DNA from: CAZLYK01 sp964563495
GTDB taxonomy: Bacteria > Acidobacteriota > Blastocatellia > RBC074
Length of the DNA stretch: 15,227 bases
Direction of reading: 5' to 3'
Assembly (NCBI GenBank): GCA_964563495.1
Contig: CAZLYK010000136.1
Coordinates: forward strand, 1 to 15,227
The notes under the pieces are model-generated. The model worked only from the letters and a program-made list of their open reading frames with translations, was not told the origin of the DNA and made no database searches. Below, piece by piece: positions 6,776-15,227 of the stretch; position 1 is the stretch's first letter; every line of letters begins with the position of its first letter. A program made the position numbers and the translations under genes.

Positions 6776-8554
6776 CTATGTCAGAGTTTTTATTTTAAGC
6801 TCGGCCAGTTGCTCGGGCGTGACTTGGCTCGGGCTGTCGGTCATCAAGTCTGAAGCCGATGCGACCTTCGGGAAAGCGATCACGTCGCGCAATGACTTGG
6901 CTTTGGCCAGAATCATGACCGTGCGATCCAGTCCGAGGGCTATCCCGCCGTGCGGCGGAGTGCCGTAGCTCAGCGCATCGAGGAAGAAGCCGAACTTTTC
7001 GCGTGCCTCGTCTTCGGTCAGGCCGAGGGCTTTGAAGACCTTGGCCTGTATATCAGAGCGGTGAATCCGGATCGAGCCGCCGCCGAGCTCGCTGCCGTTG
7101 AGGACGAGGTCGTATGCCTTGGCTCGGACTGATCCCAGATCATTGCCGTCGAGTTTGGCCAGGTCCTCGTCGATCGGTGACGTGAACGGGTGATGCATGG
7201 CGTACCAGCGTTTGTCGTCATCGTGGTATTCGAACATGGGAAAGTCCATGACCCAGAGCACCTGGTTCGCGTTTTCATCGACCAGGTTCTCCCTGCGTCC
7301 GACTTCCAATCGCACGGCGCCGAGGCTGTTGCAGACGGTGTCCCATGTTCCGCCGATCATAAGGATGGCGTCGCCGGCTTTGGCTCCCGCTGTCCTGATC
7401 ACGGCGGCGATGCCGTCGGCGCCGAGGAATTTGGTGAGAGCCGATTTGCTCTCGCCATCGAGCACCTGAATGTAGGCCAGCCCGCCGGCTCCATAGCGTT
7501 TTGCGTGTTCGATAATCTCGTCAAATTGTTTGCGCGACCAGGCGGCGGCACCCGGAACGACGATGCCCTTAACCGCTCCGCCTTGCTTGAGCGCCTCCGC
7601 GAAGACAGCGAATGCGCCGCCCTCGAATTGCGCCGAGAGGTCGACGAATTCCAGTCCGAAGCGCAGATCAGGTTTATCCGAGCCGTAGAGATTCATAGCC
7701 TGCCGATAAGGCATGCGCGGGAAGGGCCGGGCCGGCGGCTGGTAGCCGGCGACTTTGAAGTACTCGACGATCAGCGGCTCGACCACGGCGAAGACGTCAT
7801 CGGGTTGAACAAAGCTCATCTCCAGATCGACCTGGGTGAACTCAGGCTGGCGGTCGGCGCGCAGGTCTTCGTCGCGGAAGCAGCGGGCGATCTGGAAATA
7901 TCGCTCATAACCGGAGATCATGAGCAATTGCTTGAACAACTGTGGAGATTGCGGCAGGGCGAAGAACCTTCCGGGGAAGGTCCGCGATGGGACCAGGTAA
8001 TCGCGCGCGCCTTCCGGCGTCGACTTGGTCAGGATCGGCGTTTCGATCTCATAAAAACCCATCTCATCGAGCACACGCCGGGTAGTCAGCGCGAGTTTAT
8101 GCCGGAGCCGAAAATTGGCTTGCATCTCGGGCCGCCGCAGGTCCAGGTATCGATACTTCAACCGCAGATCTTCGGCGGCCTTGCAATTGTCGATCTCGAA
8201 GGGAGGCGTCTGCGAATCGTTGAGGACCTTCAACTCAACCGCGGCGATCTCGATCTCCCCGGTCGACATATTCGGATTGAAGTTCTTCTCATCGCGAGCG
8301 ATACACTGACCCGAGACCGCGATGACGTATTCGCTGCGCAACTGTTTGCCACGCGCGAGCAGTTCCGGGTTATCCTTTTCATCGAATACTATCTGAGTGA
8401 TCCCCTCGCGGTCGCGCAGATGAACAAAGAGCACTGAGCCGTGATCGCGGAAACTGTTGACCCAGCCCATGAGCGTAACTTTTTGACCGACGTGCTCCCT
8501 GTGCAGCTCGCCGCAATCATGAGTGCGTTTCGTCTGTCCTAAATGATCGAGCAT
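6776..8554 (-). CDS. aspS: Aspartyl-tRNA synthetase (bacterial type)
   Basis: Charges tRNA-Asp; class II synthetase. The 592-aa protein has the full bacterial layout: OB-fold anticodon-binding domain (about 15-115, with GWVNSFRDHGS and LRDREG), catalytic core with motif 1 around 168-187, QSPQLFKQ (202-209), motif 2 FRDEDLRADRQPEFTQVD (226-243) and motif 3 GGIALGLDR (536-544), and the inserted bacterial GAD domain between motifs 2 and 3. His38 in RDHGS is the residue seen in some non-discriminating enzymes, but Lys90 in ARDEKN is more typical of discriminating ones, so the tRNA-Asn question is open. ATG at 8554 has AGG (10 nt upstream) and GAG nearer, both in AGGAAAGAG, at the edge of a solo repeat. 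hisS lies upstream, an adjacency common in bacteria. Confidence 0.97.
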   Translation of the reverse strand: MLDHLGQTKRTHDCGELHREHVGQKVTLMGWVNSFRDHGSVLFVHLRDREGITQIVFDEKDNPELLARGKQLRSEYVIAVSGQCIARDEKNFNPNMSTGEIEIAAVELKVLNDSQTPPFEIDNCKAAEDLRLKYRYLDLRRPEMQANFRLRHKLALTTRRVLDEMGFYEIETPILTKSTPEGARDYLVPSRTFPGRFFALPQSPQLFKQLLMISGYERYFQIARCFRDEDLRADRQPEFTQVDLEMSFVQPDDVFAVVEPLIVEYFKVAGYQPPARPFPRMPYRQAMNLYGSDKPDLRFGLEFVDLSAQFEGGAFAVFAEALKQGGAVKGIVVPGAAAWSRKQFDEIIEHAKRYGAGGLAYIQVLDGESKSALTKFLGADGIAAVIRTAGAKAGDAILMIGGTWDTVCNSLGAVRLEVGRRENLVDENANQVLWVMDFPMFEYHDDDKRWYAMHHPFTSPIDEDLAKLDGNDLGSVRAKAYDLVLNGSELGGGSIRIHRSDIQAKVFKALGLTEDEAREKFGFFLDALSYGTPPHGGIALGLDRTVMILAKAKSLRDVIAFPKVASASDLMTDSPSQVTPEQLAELKIKTLT

Positions 8555-8567
8555 TATTCTCTTTCCT

Positions 8568-8607
8568 AATCCTGTTGATCCGATAAAATCCCGTCAATCC
8601 TGTTGAA
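8568..8607. repeat. Single-arm copy of the intergenic repeat, copy 7
   Basis: One arm, read on the minus strand, with four hexamers CAGGAT, CGGGAT, TCGGAT and CAGGAT at offsets of about 0, 9, 19 and 28, so one or two bases have been lost against the family spacing. There is no opposing arm. It lies between hisS and aspS, and its inner end (GGATTAGG) merges into the aspS ribosome-binding region. Confidence 0.65.
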
Positions 8608-8648
8608 TTCCCCGTTGTCCAAAAGCTTCTTGTCATCGGGCATTTTTA

Positions 8649-9926
8649 TTATCCCAAGATAGCTTTGATCTCTTCTGCGGAGAGCGATTGCTGTTCGCCG
8701 GTGGCCAGATTCTTCAAACCGTAGCGGCCGCCGGCGATCTCGTCATCGCCGATGATCAATGCATAGCGCGCACGGGATTTGGCTGCCTGCGCCATAGCCT
8801 TCTTCATCTTGCGGTCTTCAAATTCCGTGACCACTGCGATCCCGGCGGCGCGCAGGTCGCGGGCGAGTTTGAAAGCGTGATCGCGGGCCGATGATCCGAG
8901 GTGGACCAGAAAGACATCGGGTGCGTCGCTGTCGCGCAGAAGCGTGGCTTCCTCTTCGGGAAGCGATAAAACCATGCGGTCCAGGCCGAAGGCGAAGCCG
9001 AAGCCTTTGGTCGGAGGGCCGCCCAGAGTCTCGGAGAGGCCGTCGTAACGGCCGCCGCCGACCAGGGTGTTCTGTGCGCCAAGGCTGCCGCCGGTGATCT
9101 CGAAGGCGGTCCGCGTGTAATAATCCAGACCGCGGACCATCTGCGGCTTAACCGTGTAAGCGATGCCGCGCGCATCGAGATGCGCCTTGAACTGCTCGAA
9201 ATGCTCGCGCGAGGCCGCGTCGAGCGATTCGGTAATCGTCGGCAAAGCCGCGATGATCGGCTGGCAGCTCTCGACCTTGCAGTCGAATACGCGCAGCGCG
9301 TTGACCTCGAAGCGGAGTTGACAGTCGGCGCAAAGCAGAGGCAACCGCGGTTTGAGCGCTTCGCGCAGCTTTTCGATATAGACGGCGCGGCTCTCCGGCT
9401 CGCCGACGGAATTGATCAGGAGCGTGGTGTCATTGAGCTTGAGCTCTTTCAACATCCAGTCGAGCATCTCCATGACTTCGGCTTCGATCGCCGGATCATC
9501 GCTCGAACCGAGGACCTCGCCGCCGATCTGGTAGAACTGGCGATAACGCCCGGCCTGCGGGCGCTCGCGGCGGAACATGGGGCCCACGTAATAGAGCCTG
9601 GTCAATTCGCCGGGTGATTTGTCGGTGAACAGACGGTGCTGGATGTAGGAGCGGACGACTGAAGCCGTGCATTCAGGGCGCAGCGTCAGGGATTCGCCTT
9701 CGCGATCTTCGCGCGCCCGGTCGATGAAGGTGTACATCTCCTTATGCACGATATCGGTCGATTCGCCGACTCCACGAGCAAACAACTCGGTCTTCTCGAT
9801 GATCGGAGTGCGGATCTCACGGAAGCCGTAGCGACGAAAGGCTTCGCGCGCGACATCTTCCACCCTCTGCCAGAGAGCGATGTCTTCCGGCAATATGTCC
9901 CTGGTTCCTCTAACGTTTTGAATCAT
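8649..9926 (-). CDS. hisS: Histidyl-tRNA synthetase
   Basis: Charges tRNA-His; class II synthetase. The 425-aa protein has the normal length and order: VRGTRDILP (5-13), RTPIIEKTELFARGVGESTDIV (39-60, motif 1 region), LRPECTASVVRSY (82-94), motif 2 GPMFRRERPQAGRYRQFYQ (115-133), the HisRS-specific histidine loop RGLDYYTRTAFEI (265-277), GGGRYDGL (290-297), motif 3 GFGFAFGLDR (308-317), and a C-terminal anticodon-binding domain. A four-Cys insertion (Cys199, 202, 216, 221) is present. The ATG at 9926 is fixed by the conserved N-terminus MIQNVRGTRD but has no Shine-Dalgarno sequence. An extended -10 promoter candidate lies about 50 nt upstream. First gene of the likely hisS-aspS-mutL transcription unit. 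Confidence 0.97.
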   Translation of the reverse strand: MIQNVRGTRDILPEDIALWQRVEDVAREAFRRYGFREIRTPIIEKTELFARGVGESTDIVHKEMYTFIDRAREDREGESLTLRPECTASVVRSYIQHRLFTDKSPGELTRLYYVGPMFRRERPQAGRYRQFYQIGGEVLGSSDDPAIEAEVMEMLDWMLKELKLNDTTLLINSVGEPESRAVYIEKLREALKPRLPLLCADCQLRFEVNALRVFDCKVESCQPIIAALPTITESLDAASREHFEQFKAHLDARGIAYTVKPQMVRGLDYYTRTAFEITGGSLGAQNTLVGGGRYDGLSETLGGPPTKGFGFAFGLDRMVLSLPEEEATLLRDSDAPDVFLVHLGSSARDHAFKLARDLRAAGIAVVTEFEDRKMKKAMAQAAKSRARYALIIGDDEIAGGRYGLKNLATGEQQSLSAEEIKAILG

Positions 9927-9974
9927 AAGGTATAGTCTTACAGGCTTCAGCCGGCCTAAAGGATTAAAACACTA

Positions 9975-10005
9975 ATTGTAGCATGGCTATGGGCGTGGTT
10001 AGCAA
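9975..10005 (-). promoter_or_regulatory. Candidate promoter of hisS
   Basis: On the minus strand TACAAT (9980-9975) is preceded by TGC, an extended -10, and by TTGCTA (10005-10000) with a long 19-bp spacer. The start would lie about 40 nt before the hisS ATG. The motif match is seen; function is inferred. Confidence 0.45.
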
Positions 10006-10054
10006 CTTGGTGCGAGTTTCTCAGTAATGCCTCCTCAGATATTGGTGGCAACCA

Positions 10055-10256
10055 GACGGGGCGACAGGGGGACGGGGGACGGGGCGACGGGGCGACGGGG
10101 CGACGGGGCGACGGGGGGACGGGGCGACGGGGCGACGGGGCGACGGGGCGACGGGGAGACGGGGAGACGGGGCGACGGGGCGACGAGGGGACGGGGGGAT
10201 TGAGTTGAGTTGAGTCTTTCACTCGCCCCGTCGCCCCGTCGCCCTGTCGCCCCGTC
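10055..10256. repeat. GACGGGGC octamer array with short inverted arm
   Basis: From 10055 to about 10198 there are roughly 18 head-to-tail units of GACGGGGC, with variants in which the last base is G or A and some 7-nt units. After a linker containing three TTGAG repeats (10200-10214), the complementary strand repeats about four units (10224-10256). Both arms begin at the outer end with GACGGGGCGACAGGG, so this is an inverted repeat whose left arm has expanded. The rest of the 478-bp gap between hisS and the lipoprotein gene holds only the promoter candidate at 9975-10005 and a small inverted repeat at 10343-10370; I see no gene in it. Confidence 0.9.
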
Positions 10257-10342
10257 CTCTTCTGCCTGATTCTATTTCACTTTTGCGAAACGATGTGTTA
10301 TTCATTGCCTACCTCCAAGTGATAACTCTATTGAGACTGCTT

Positions 10343-10370
10343 CCGTAAATCTTAAGTTCAAAATTTACGG
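10343..10370. promoter_or_regulatory. Small inverted repeat upstream of the lipoprotein gene
   Basis: CCGTAAAT and ATTTACGG, 8 bp each, are separated by 12 nt containing CTTAAG. It lies 34 nt before the chosen start codon. It could be an operator or a leader hairpin; an 8-bp match in A/T-rich sequence is only modest evidence, and no convincing -10/-35 pair was found beside it. Confidence 0.3.
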
Positions 10371-10404
10371 CGAACATCAGGTTTGCTGTGTGGGAGAAAG
10401 GGTA

Positions 10405-11274
10405 ATGCTGATACGCTTACGCCAGAATATCATCCTGCTTTGCCTGCTTGTCTGTCTGATCACCGCAGGTTGTCAAAATGGCCCGACCACGACCGATGAT
10501 TCAAGTTCGGTTCCCGCGGCTCCGCCTGCCCAGCCGTTGCCTGATGTCGCCGCCATGATCGCACGCGTCACGACCCAGGATGGGTGCAGAGATTTTTCCG
10601 CCGAAATGCGCATGACTTCCCAGGATGAAGCGGGTAAACGCGACCAGGTAGACTTCAGAATTCAGCGCAAATACACCGCTCAAGGGGCTTTGACCTTTGT
10701 GACCGTGCTCGCTCCGCGTGAAGAGATGGATAAGGCATTGCTGGCGATTGAGCGCAAAGACGAGCCGACTCAGGCCGTCTCTTATCTCTCCGGCCTCAGA
10801 CGTCTGACCAGGATCAATTCAAGCCGCCAGCTCGGCTTTCGCGGAGCGCGGGTGACGGTTCAGGAATTACTGGGTATGGAACTGGGGCAGTACAATCATA
10901 GCAGCGGCGAGAGGGTCGCGGTTGAGGGTCAGCCAATGATCAAGGTCGATTTCAGCGAGAAGCCGGATCTCTTTCTGGCCTACCCGCGGATTGTTGGTTT
11001 CTTCAGCGAGCACGACCGGAAACCGGTCAGGTTCGAGCTCTTCGACTCGCGCGATGAATTGCAAAAAGAAGTGGTCATTGAGGAGGTAAAAGAGATTCAG
11101 AATCACTGGACGATCACCAGCGTCGCGATCAATGACCTCCAGCAAAAGCTCAAACTCAAACTCGAAACCCACCAGATCGATTACGATCAGGGCCTCAGCG
11201 ATAAAATCTTTACCGAAGACTACCTTAAAAGCTTCATCAACGGTATGAGCCGCAAACTCGGTCTGAGTAATTAG
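10405..11274 (+). CDS. Outer-membrane lipoprotein-sorting protein (LolA-like), lipoprotein
   Basis: A 289-aa predicted lipoprotein. Residues 3-6 are basic, followed by a hydrophobic segment and LITAGC with Cys23 as lipidation site; Gln at +2 would favour outer-membrane sorting. The lipobox is slightly off consensus (Thr at -3). A Pro/Ala/Ser-rich linker precedes a beta-rich domain resembling the LolA-like family found next to RND/MMPL exporters: FRIQRKYTAQGALTFVTVL, AVSYLSGLRRLTRINSSR and GFRGARVTVQELLG. The likely role is to shuttle or receive a lipid or lipoprotein for the adjacent pump; the cargo is unknown. ATG at 10405 is chosen over an upstream GTG (10390) because GGGAG (10392-10396) sits 8 nt before it. 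The exporter gene follows after 28 nt. Confidence 0.75.
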   Translation: MLIRLRQNIILLCLLVCLITAGCQNGPTTTDDSSSVPAAPPAQPLPDVAAMIARVTTQDGCRDFSAEMRMTSQDEAGKRDQVDFRIQRKYTAQGALTFVTVLAPREEMDKALLAIERKDEPTQAVSYLSGLRRLTRINSSRQLGFRGARVTVQELLGMELGQYNHSSGERVAVEGQPMIKVDFSEKPDLFLAYPRIVGFFSEHDRKPVRFELFDSRDELQKEVVIEEVKEIQNHWTITSVAINDLQQKLKLKLETHQIDYDQGLSDKIFTEDYLKSFINGMSRKLGLSN

Positions 11275-11302
11275 GCGCAGTTGGAGAAGGCAAGGCAAAG
11301 GG

Positions 11303-13564
<2,262 letters not shown>

Positions 13565-13570
<6 letters not shown>

Positions 13571-13667
13571 GAAATAGACAGGATTGACAGGATTTTTTCA
13601 GGATTTGACAAGACCAAGTCTTGTCAAATCCTGAAAAAACCCTGTCAATCCTGTCTATTTCTTACTT
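13565..13667. repeat. Palindromic intergenic repeat, copy 9
   Basis: Arms of 50 bp (13565-13614 and 13618-13667) with one mismatch and a 3-nt loop (CAA). Hexamer offsets are 0, 9, 20 and 30. The symmetry extends outward to AAGTAAGAAATAGACAGG on both sides, which places the exporter's AAG-TAA end in one arm and the last LpxC codons in the other. It sits between the convergent exporter and lpxC genes. Confidence 0.93.
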
Positions 13668-14502
13668 CCCAGGCTTCGCGATCTCTCAATAGATTCGAGA
13701 GCAGCATGGTATGGAGGCCGTGGCCGGAGCGAGATGCGCGGACGTGGCCGAGGATCGGCATCCCGCAGAGCGCCAGGTCTCCAATGATGTCGAGAATTTT
13801 GTGGCGGACGAATTCATCATCGAACCTGAGCGGTTCGGGATTGAGAATCCCGTTTTTGGTCAGCGCGATCGCATTTTCGAGCGACCCTCCCCGCGCCAGA
13901 CCATTTTGTCGCAGCATGTCAAGCTCTTCGACGAAACCGAACGTCCGCGCCGGGGCGATCTCCTGCGCATAGTTCCCGACGCGAAAACTCAGCTCCCGCT
14001 GCTGCAATCCGATCATCGGATGCTTAAACTCGATCTGGCAGGTGATCCGGAATTCGTCGCAGGGTTCGATCGACATAGTCCGATCTTTATCGCGTACCTC
14101 GACCCGCTTCAATACTTTGAGGTAGGCTCTCGGCGCTTCGAGTTCGACTATCCCCGCGCGTTCGATCAACTCGACCCATGGTCTGCTGCTGCCGTCGAGG
14201 ATCGGAACCTCCAGGGAATCGACTTCGATGATCGCATTATCGACACCACAACCGAGCAGCGCGGAAAGCAAATGCTCGACGGTTGCGACCATGACGCCTG
14301 ATTTCATCAAGGTCGTGGCGTAGCTGACGTGCGTCACGTACTGCGGAGCTGCGGGCACATCGAAGTCGTTGAGATCCGTCCGGCGAAAAATATAGCCGGT
14401 ATAAGCCGGCGCCGGCATGACCTTGACACTGACCGGAGAGTTCGAATGCAATCCGACGCCCCGCGCGCTGAAACTTTCTCCAATCGTGGTCTGTTTGCTC
14501 AA
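13645..14502 (-). CDS. lpxC: UDP-3-O-acyl-N-acetylglucosamine deacetylase LpxC
   Basis: Zinc-dependent deacetylase, the committed step of lipid A synthesis, cytoplasmic. The 285-aa protein is slightly shorter than E. coli LpxC (305). It has GVGLHS near the N-terminus, VATVEHLLSAL with Glu76 (base) and His77 (zinc), EVPILDGSS, ARTFGFVEE, RFDDEFVRHKILDIIGDL with His234 and Asp238 (zinc), and ASRSGHGLH with His261, matching the E. coli zinc ligands His79, His238 and Asp242. The start is TTG at 14502, supported by GAGGT (14515-14511) 8 nt upstream. The last seven residues and the TGA stop are encoded by repeat copy 9. Presence of lpxC shows the organism makes lipid A or a related lipid. It lies downstream of rpsU but is separated by a terminator. 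Confidence 0.95.
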   Translation of the reverse strand: MSKQTTIGESFSARGVGLHSNSPVSVKVMPAPAYTGYIFRRTDLNDFDVPAAPQYVTHVSYATTLMKSGVMVATVEHLLSALLGCGVDNAIIEVDSLEVPILDGSSRPWVELIERAGIVELEAPRAYLKVLKRVEVRDKDRTMSIEPCDEFRITCQIEFKHPMIGLQQRELSFRVGNYAQEIAPARTFGFVEELDMLRQNGLARGGSLENAIALTKNGILNPEPLRFDDEFVRHKILDIIGDLALCGMPILGHVRASRSGHGLHTMLLSNLLRDREAWEVRNRQD

Positions 14503-14510
14503 TCTGGTGA

Positions 14511-14515
14511 ACCTC
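14511..14515 (-). promoter_or_regulatory. Ribosome-binding site deciding the TTG start of lpxC
   Basis: GAGGT on the minus strand lies 8 nt before TTG at 14502. No ATG or GTG sits better, which supports the unusual start. Apart from this and the terminator at 14719-14763, I see nothing in the 302-bp gap between lpxC and rpsU. Confidence 0.7.
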
Positions 14516-14718
14516 GAATTATCCTATTCTGGTCGAGGATGTTTGCAAACGGCGCGCCATGGTTCGGATTTTGATCGGGAATCGATAAGTTATTCAGCTG
14601 CAATCGACTGTCACCGGCCGGGACCGTGATTGCTGATCGTCTTGTTGACGCAATGCGACAATCTACGCAGAACCACGTGGCGGCCACGCCAATCCGGGGA
14701 ATGATTTGAATCCTTAAA

Positions 14719-14763
14719 AAGACCAGCGGCTGTGAAACGTGTGGTTCCACAGCCGCTGGTCTT
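14719..14763 (-). terminator. Rho-independent terminator of rpsU
   Basis: A perfect 16-bp G+C-rich stem (AAGACCAGCGGCTGTG and its complement, 14719-14734 with 14748-14763) encloses a 13-nt loop. On the minus strand the stem is followed by TTTTTAAGG, a short U tract. It lies about 40 nt after the rpsU stop and is the only canonical terminator in the window. Confidence 0.88.
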
Positions 14764-14804
14764 AGTCTGAACTAATTGCGCGGAGTCGAGACCGAAATGA
14801 TCGG

Positions 14805-15002
14805 CTATTCGATGACGCGGCGATATTTCTTACGATTGCGCTTACGGGCGAGCGCCGATTTAAGCCGGCGTTTTTCTCCCGGCGGAACATAGAAGGCGTG
14901 CCGTTTGACTTCGCGGATGATGTCTTCCTGTTGCACCTTGCGCTTGAAACGACGAAGAGCGCTTTCGAGCGTCTCGTTGTCGCCGAGCTTGACCTCTGCC
15001 AC
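14805..15002 (-). CDS. rpsU: Small ribosomal subunit protein S21 (bS21)
   Basis: A 65-aa very basic protein of S21 length. The N-terminus MAEVKLGDNETLESALRRFK, the central QQEDIIREVKRHAFYVPPGEK and the Arg/Lys-rich tail KSALARKRNRKKYRR are characteristic. S21 binds the 30S platform near the anti-Shine-Dalgarno end of 16S rRNA. The start codon is GTG at 15002, with AGGTG (15015-15011) 8 nt upstream. A monocistronic unit is likely: candidate promoter at 15095-15125 and terminator at 14719-14763. Confidence 0.95.
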   Translation of the reverse strand: MAEVKLGDNETLESALRRFKRKVQQEDIIREVKRHAFYVPPGEKRRLKSALARKRNRKKYRRVIE

Positions 15003-15094
15003 TCGTGCTTCACCTGCCTTTCAATCTTTGCAGTTTCTTCGACTTCATCAGTGACAGGTCGATAAAGCTTCAGCCAGTGACAAAGTGAATATAT

Positions 15095-15125
15095 AGGATA
15101 AGCTTTTACCCCCCATGCCTGTCAA
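15095..15125 (-). promoter_or_regulatory. Candidate promoter of rpsU
   Basis: On the minus strand a perfect TTGACA (15125-15120) is followed after 19 bp by TATCCT (15100-15095). The spacer is longer than ideal. Its -35 box lies 2 bp from the edge of repeat copy 10. A leader of about 85-90 nt would precede the GTG. Confidence 0.4.
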
Positions 15126-15127
15126 GC

Positions 15128-15212
15128 AATAGACAGGATGAACAAGATTTATCCAGGATTGACCGGAATTCATCCGGTCAATCCTGGATAAATCTTGTTC
15201 ATCCTGTCTATT
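15128..15212. repeat. Palindromic intergenic repeat, copy 10
   Basis: Perfect 40-bp arms (15128-15167 and 15173-15212) around a 5-nt loop (ATTCA). The hexamers are CAGGAT, CAAGAT, CAGGAT and CCGGA at offsets 0, 9, 20 and 30. The second is CAAGAT in both arms, unlike other copies, so the two arms changed together. The plus strand continues with eight T after CTA, so in that direction it also looks like an intrinsic terminator. Confidence 0.93.
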
Positions 15213-15227
15213 TTTTTTAAAGTGATG

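Noticed and set aside
7190..8437. 415-codon plus-strand frame antisense to aspS
   Set aside because: Lies wholly within the well-supported aspS gene on the other strand; shows no recognisable motif and is a typical high-G+C shadow frame.
9956..10222. Pro/Arg/Ser-rich minus-strand reading frame of 88 codons
   Set aside because: It is only the translation of the GACGGGGC octamer array; low complexity, no ribosome-binding site, and it overlaps the likely hisS promoter.
14518..14523. GATAAT as -10 box of an lpxC promoter
   Set aside because: It is 2 bp before the GAGGT ribosome-binding site, so transcription would start within that site; no well-spaced -35 box.
14499..14750. 83-codon minus-strand frame between rpsU and lpxC
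   Set aside because: It begins in the rpsU terminator stem, has no family likeness, and overlaps the lpxC start region.

Overview
The window reads as a chromosomal housekeeping segment of a Gram-negative-type (diderm) bacterium of moderately high G+C. lpxC (lipid A), an outer-membrane lipoprotein-sorting protein next to an RND/MMPL exporter, and the hisS-aspS-mutL run all fit a diderm. An acidobacterium-like lineage is a guess only; no marker here fixes the taxon. No transposase, integrase, phage gene or CRISPR array is visible.

Layout. Minus strand, 11-2111: dusB (tRNA dihydrouridine synthase), then two short overlapping genes that look like the two halves of a membrane-anchored Cas4-like nuclease, then tRNA-Phe with its own near-consensus promoter. 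Plus strand, 2276-4528: a YfbR-like HD nucleotidase, a DedA membrane protein and phosphate acetyltransferase. Minus strand, 4786-9926: hisS, aspS and mutL, transcribed in that order. Plus strand, 10405-13570: a LolA-like lipoprotein and an RND/MMPL exporter. Minus strand, 13645-15002: rpsU, a clear intrinsic terminator, then lpxC.

The striking feature lies between the genes. Nearly every gap longer than about 50 bp carries a copy of one palindromic repeat family, with ends reading AAATAGACAGG. I find seven inverted-repeat copies (146-224, 991-1056, 2127-2236, 4528-4766, 6691-6774, 13565-13667, 15128-15212) and two single-arm copies (3491-3514, 8568-8607). Arms are about 20-50 bp, usually almost perfectly complementary within a copy but different between copies. 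Each full arm holds four CAGGAT-like hexamers at offsets of about 0, 9, 20 and 30. Several copies sit on gene ends and supply stop codons or C-terminal residues. One copy (4528-4766) is interrupted by an unrelated 33-bp palindrome, and the hisS/lipoprotein gap has instead a GACGGGGC octamer array with a short inverted arm.

Most protein calls rest on well-known motifs and are firm. The two main points for a second look are the repeat family and the split, membrane-tethered Cas4-like pair.
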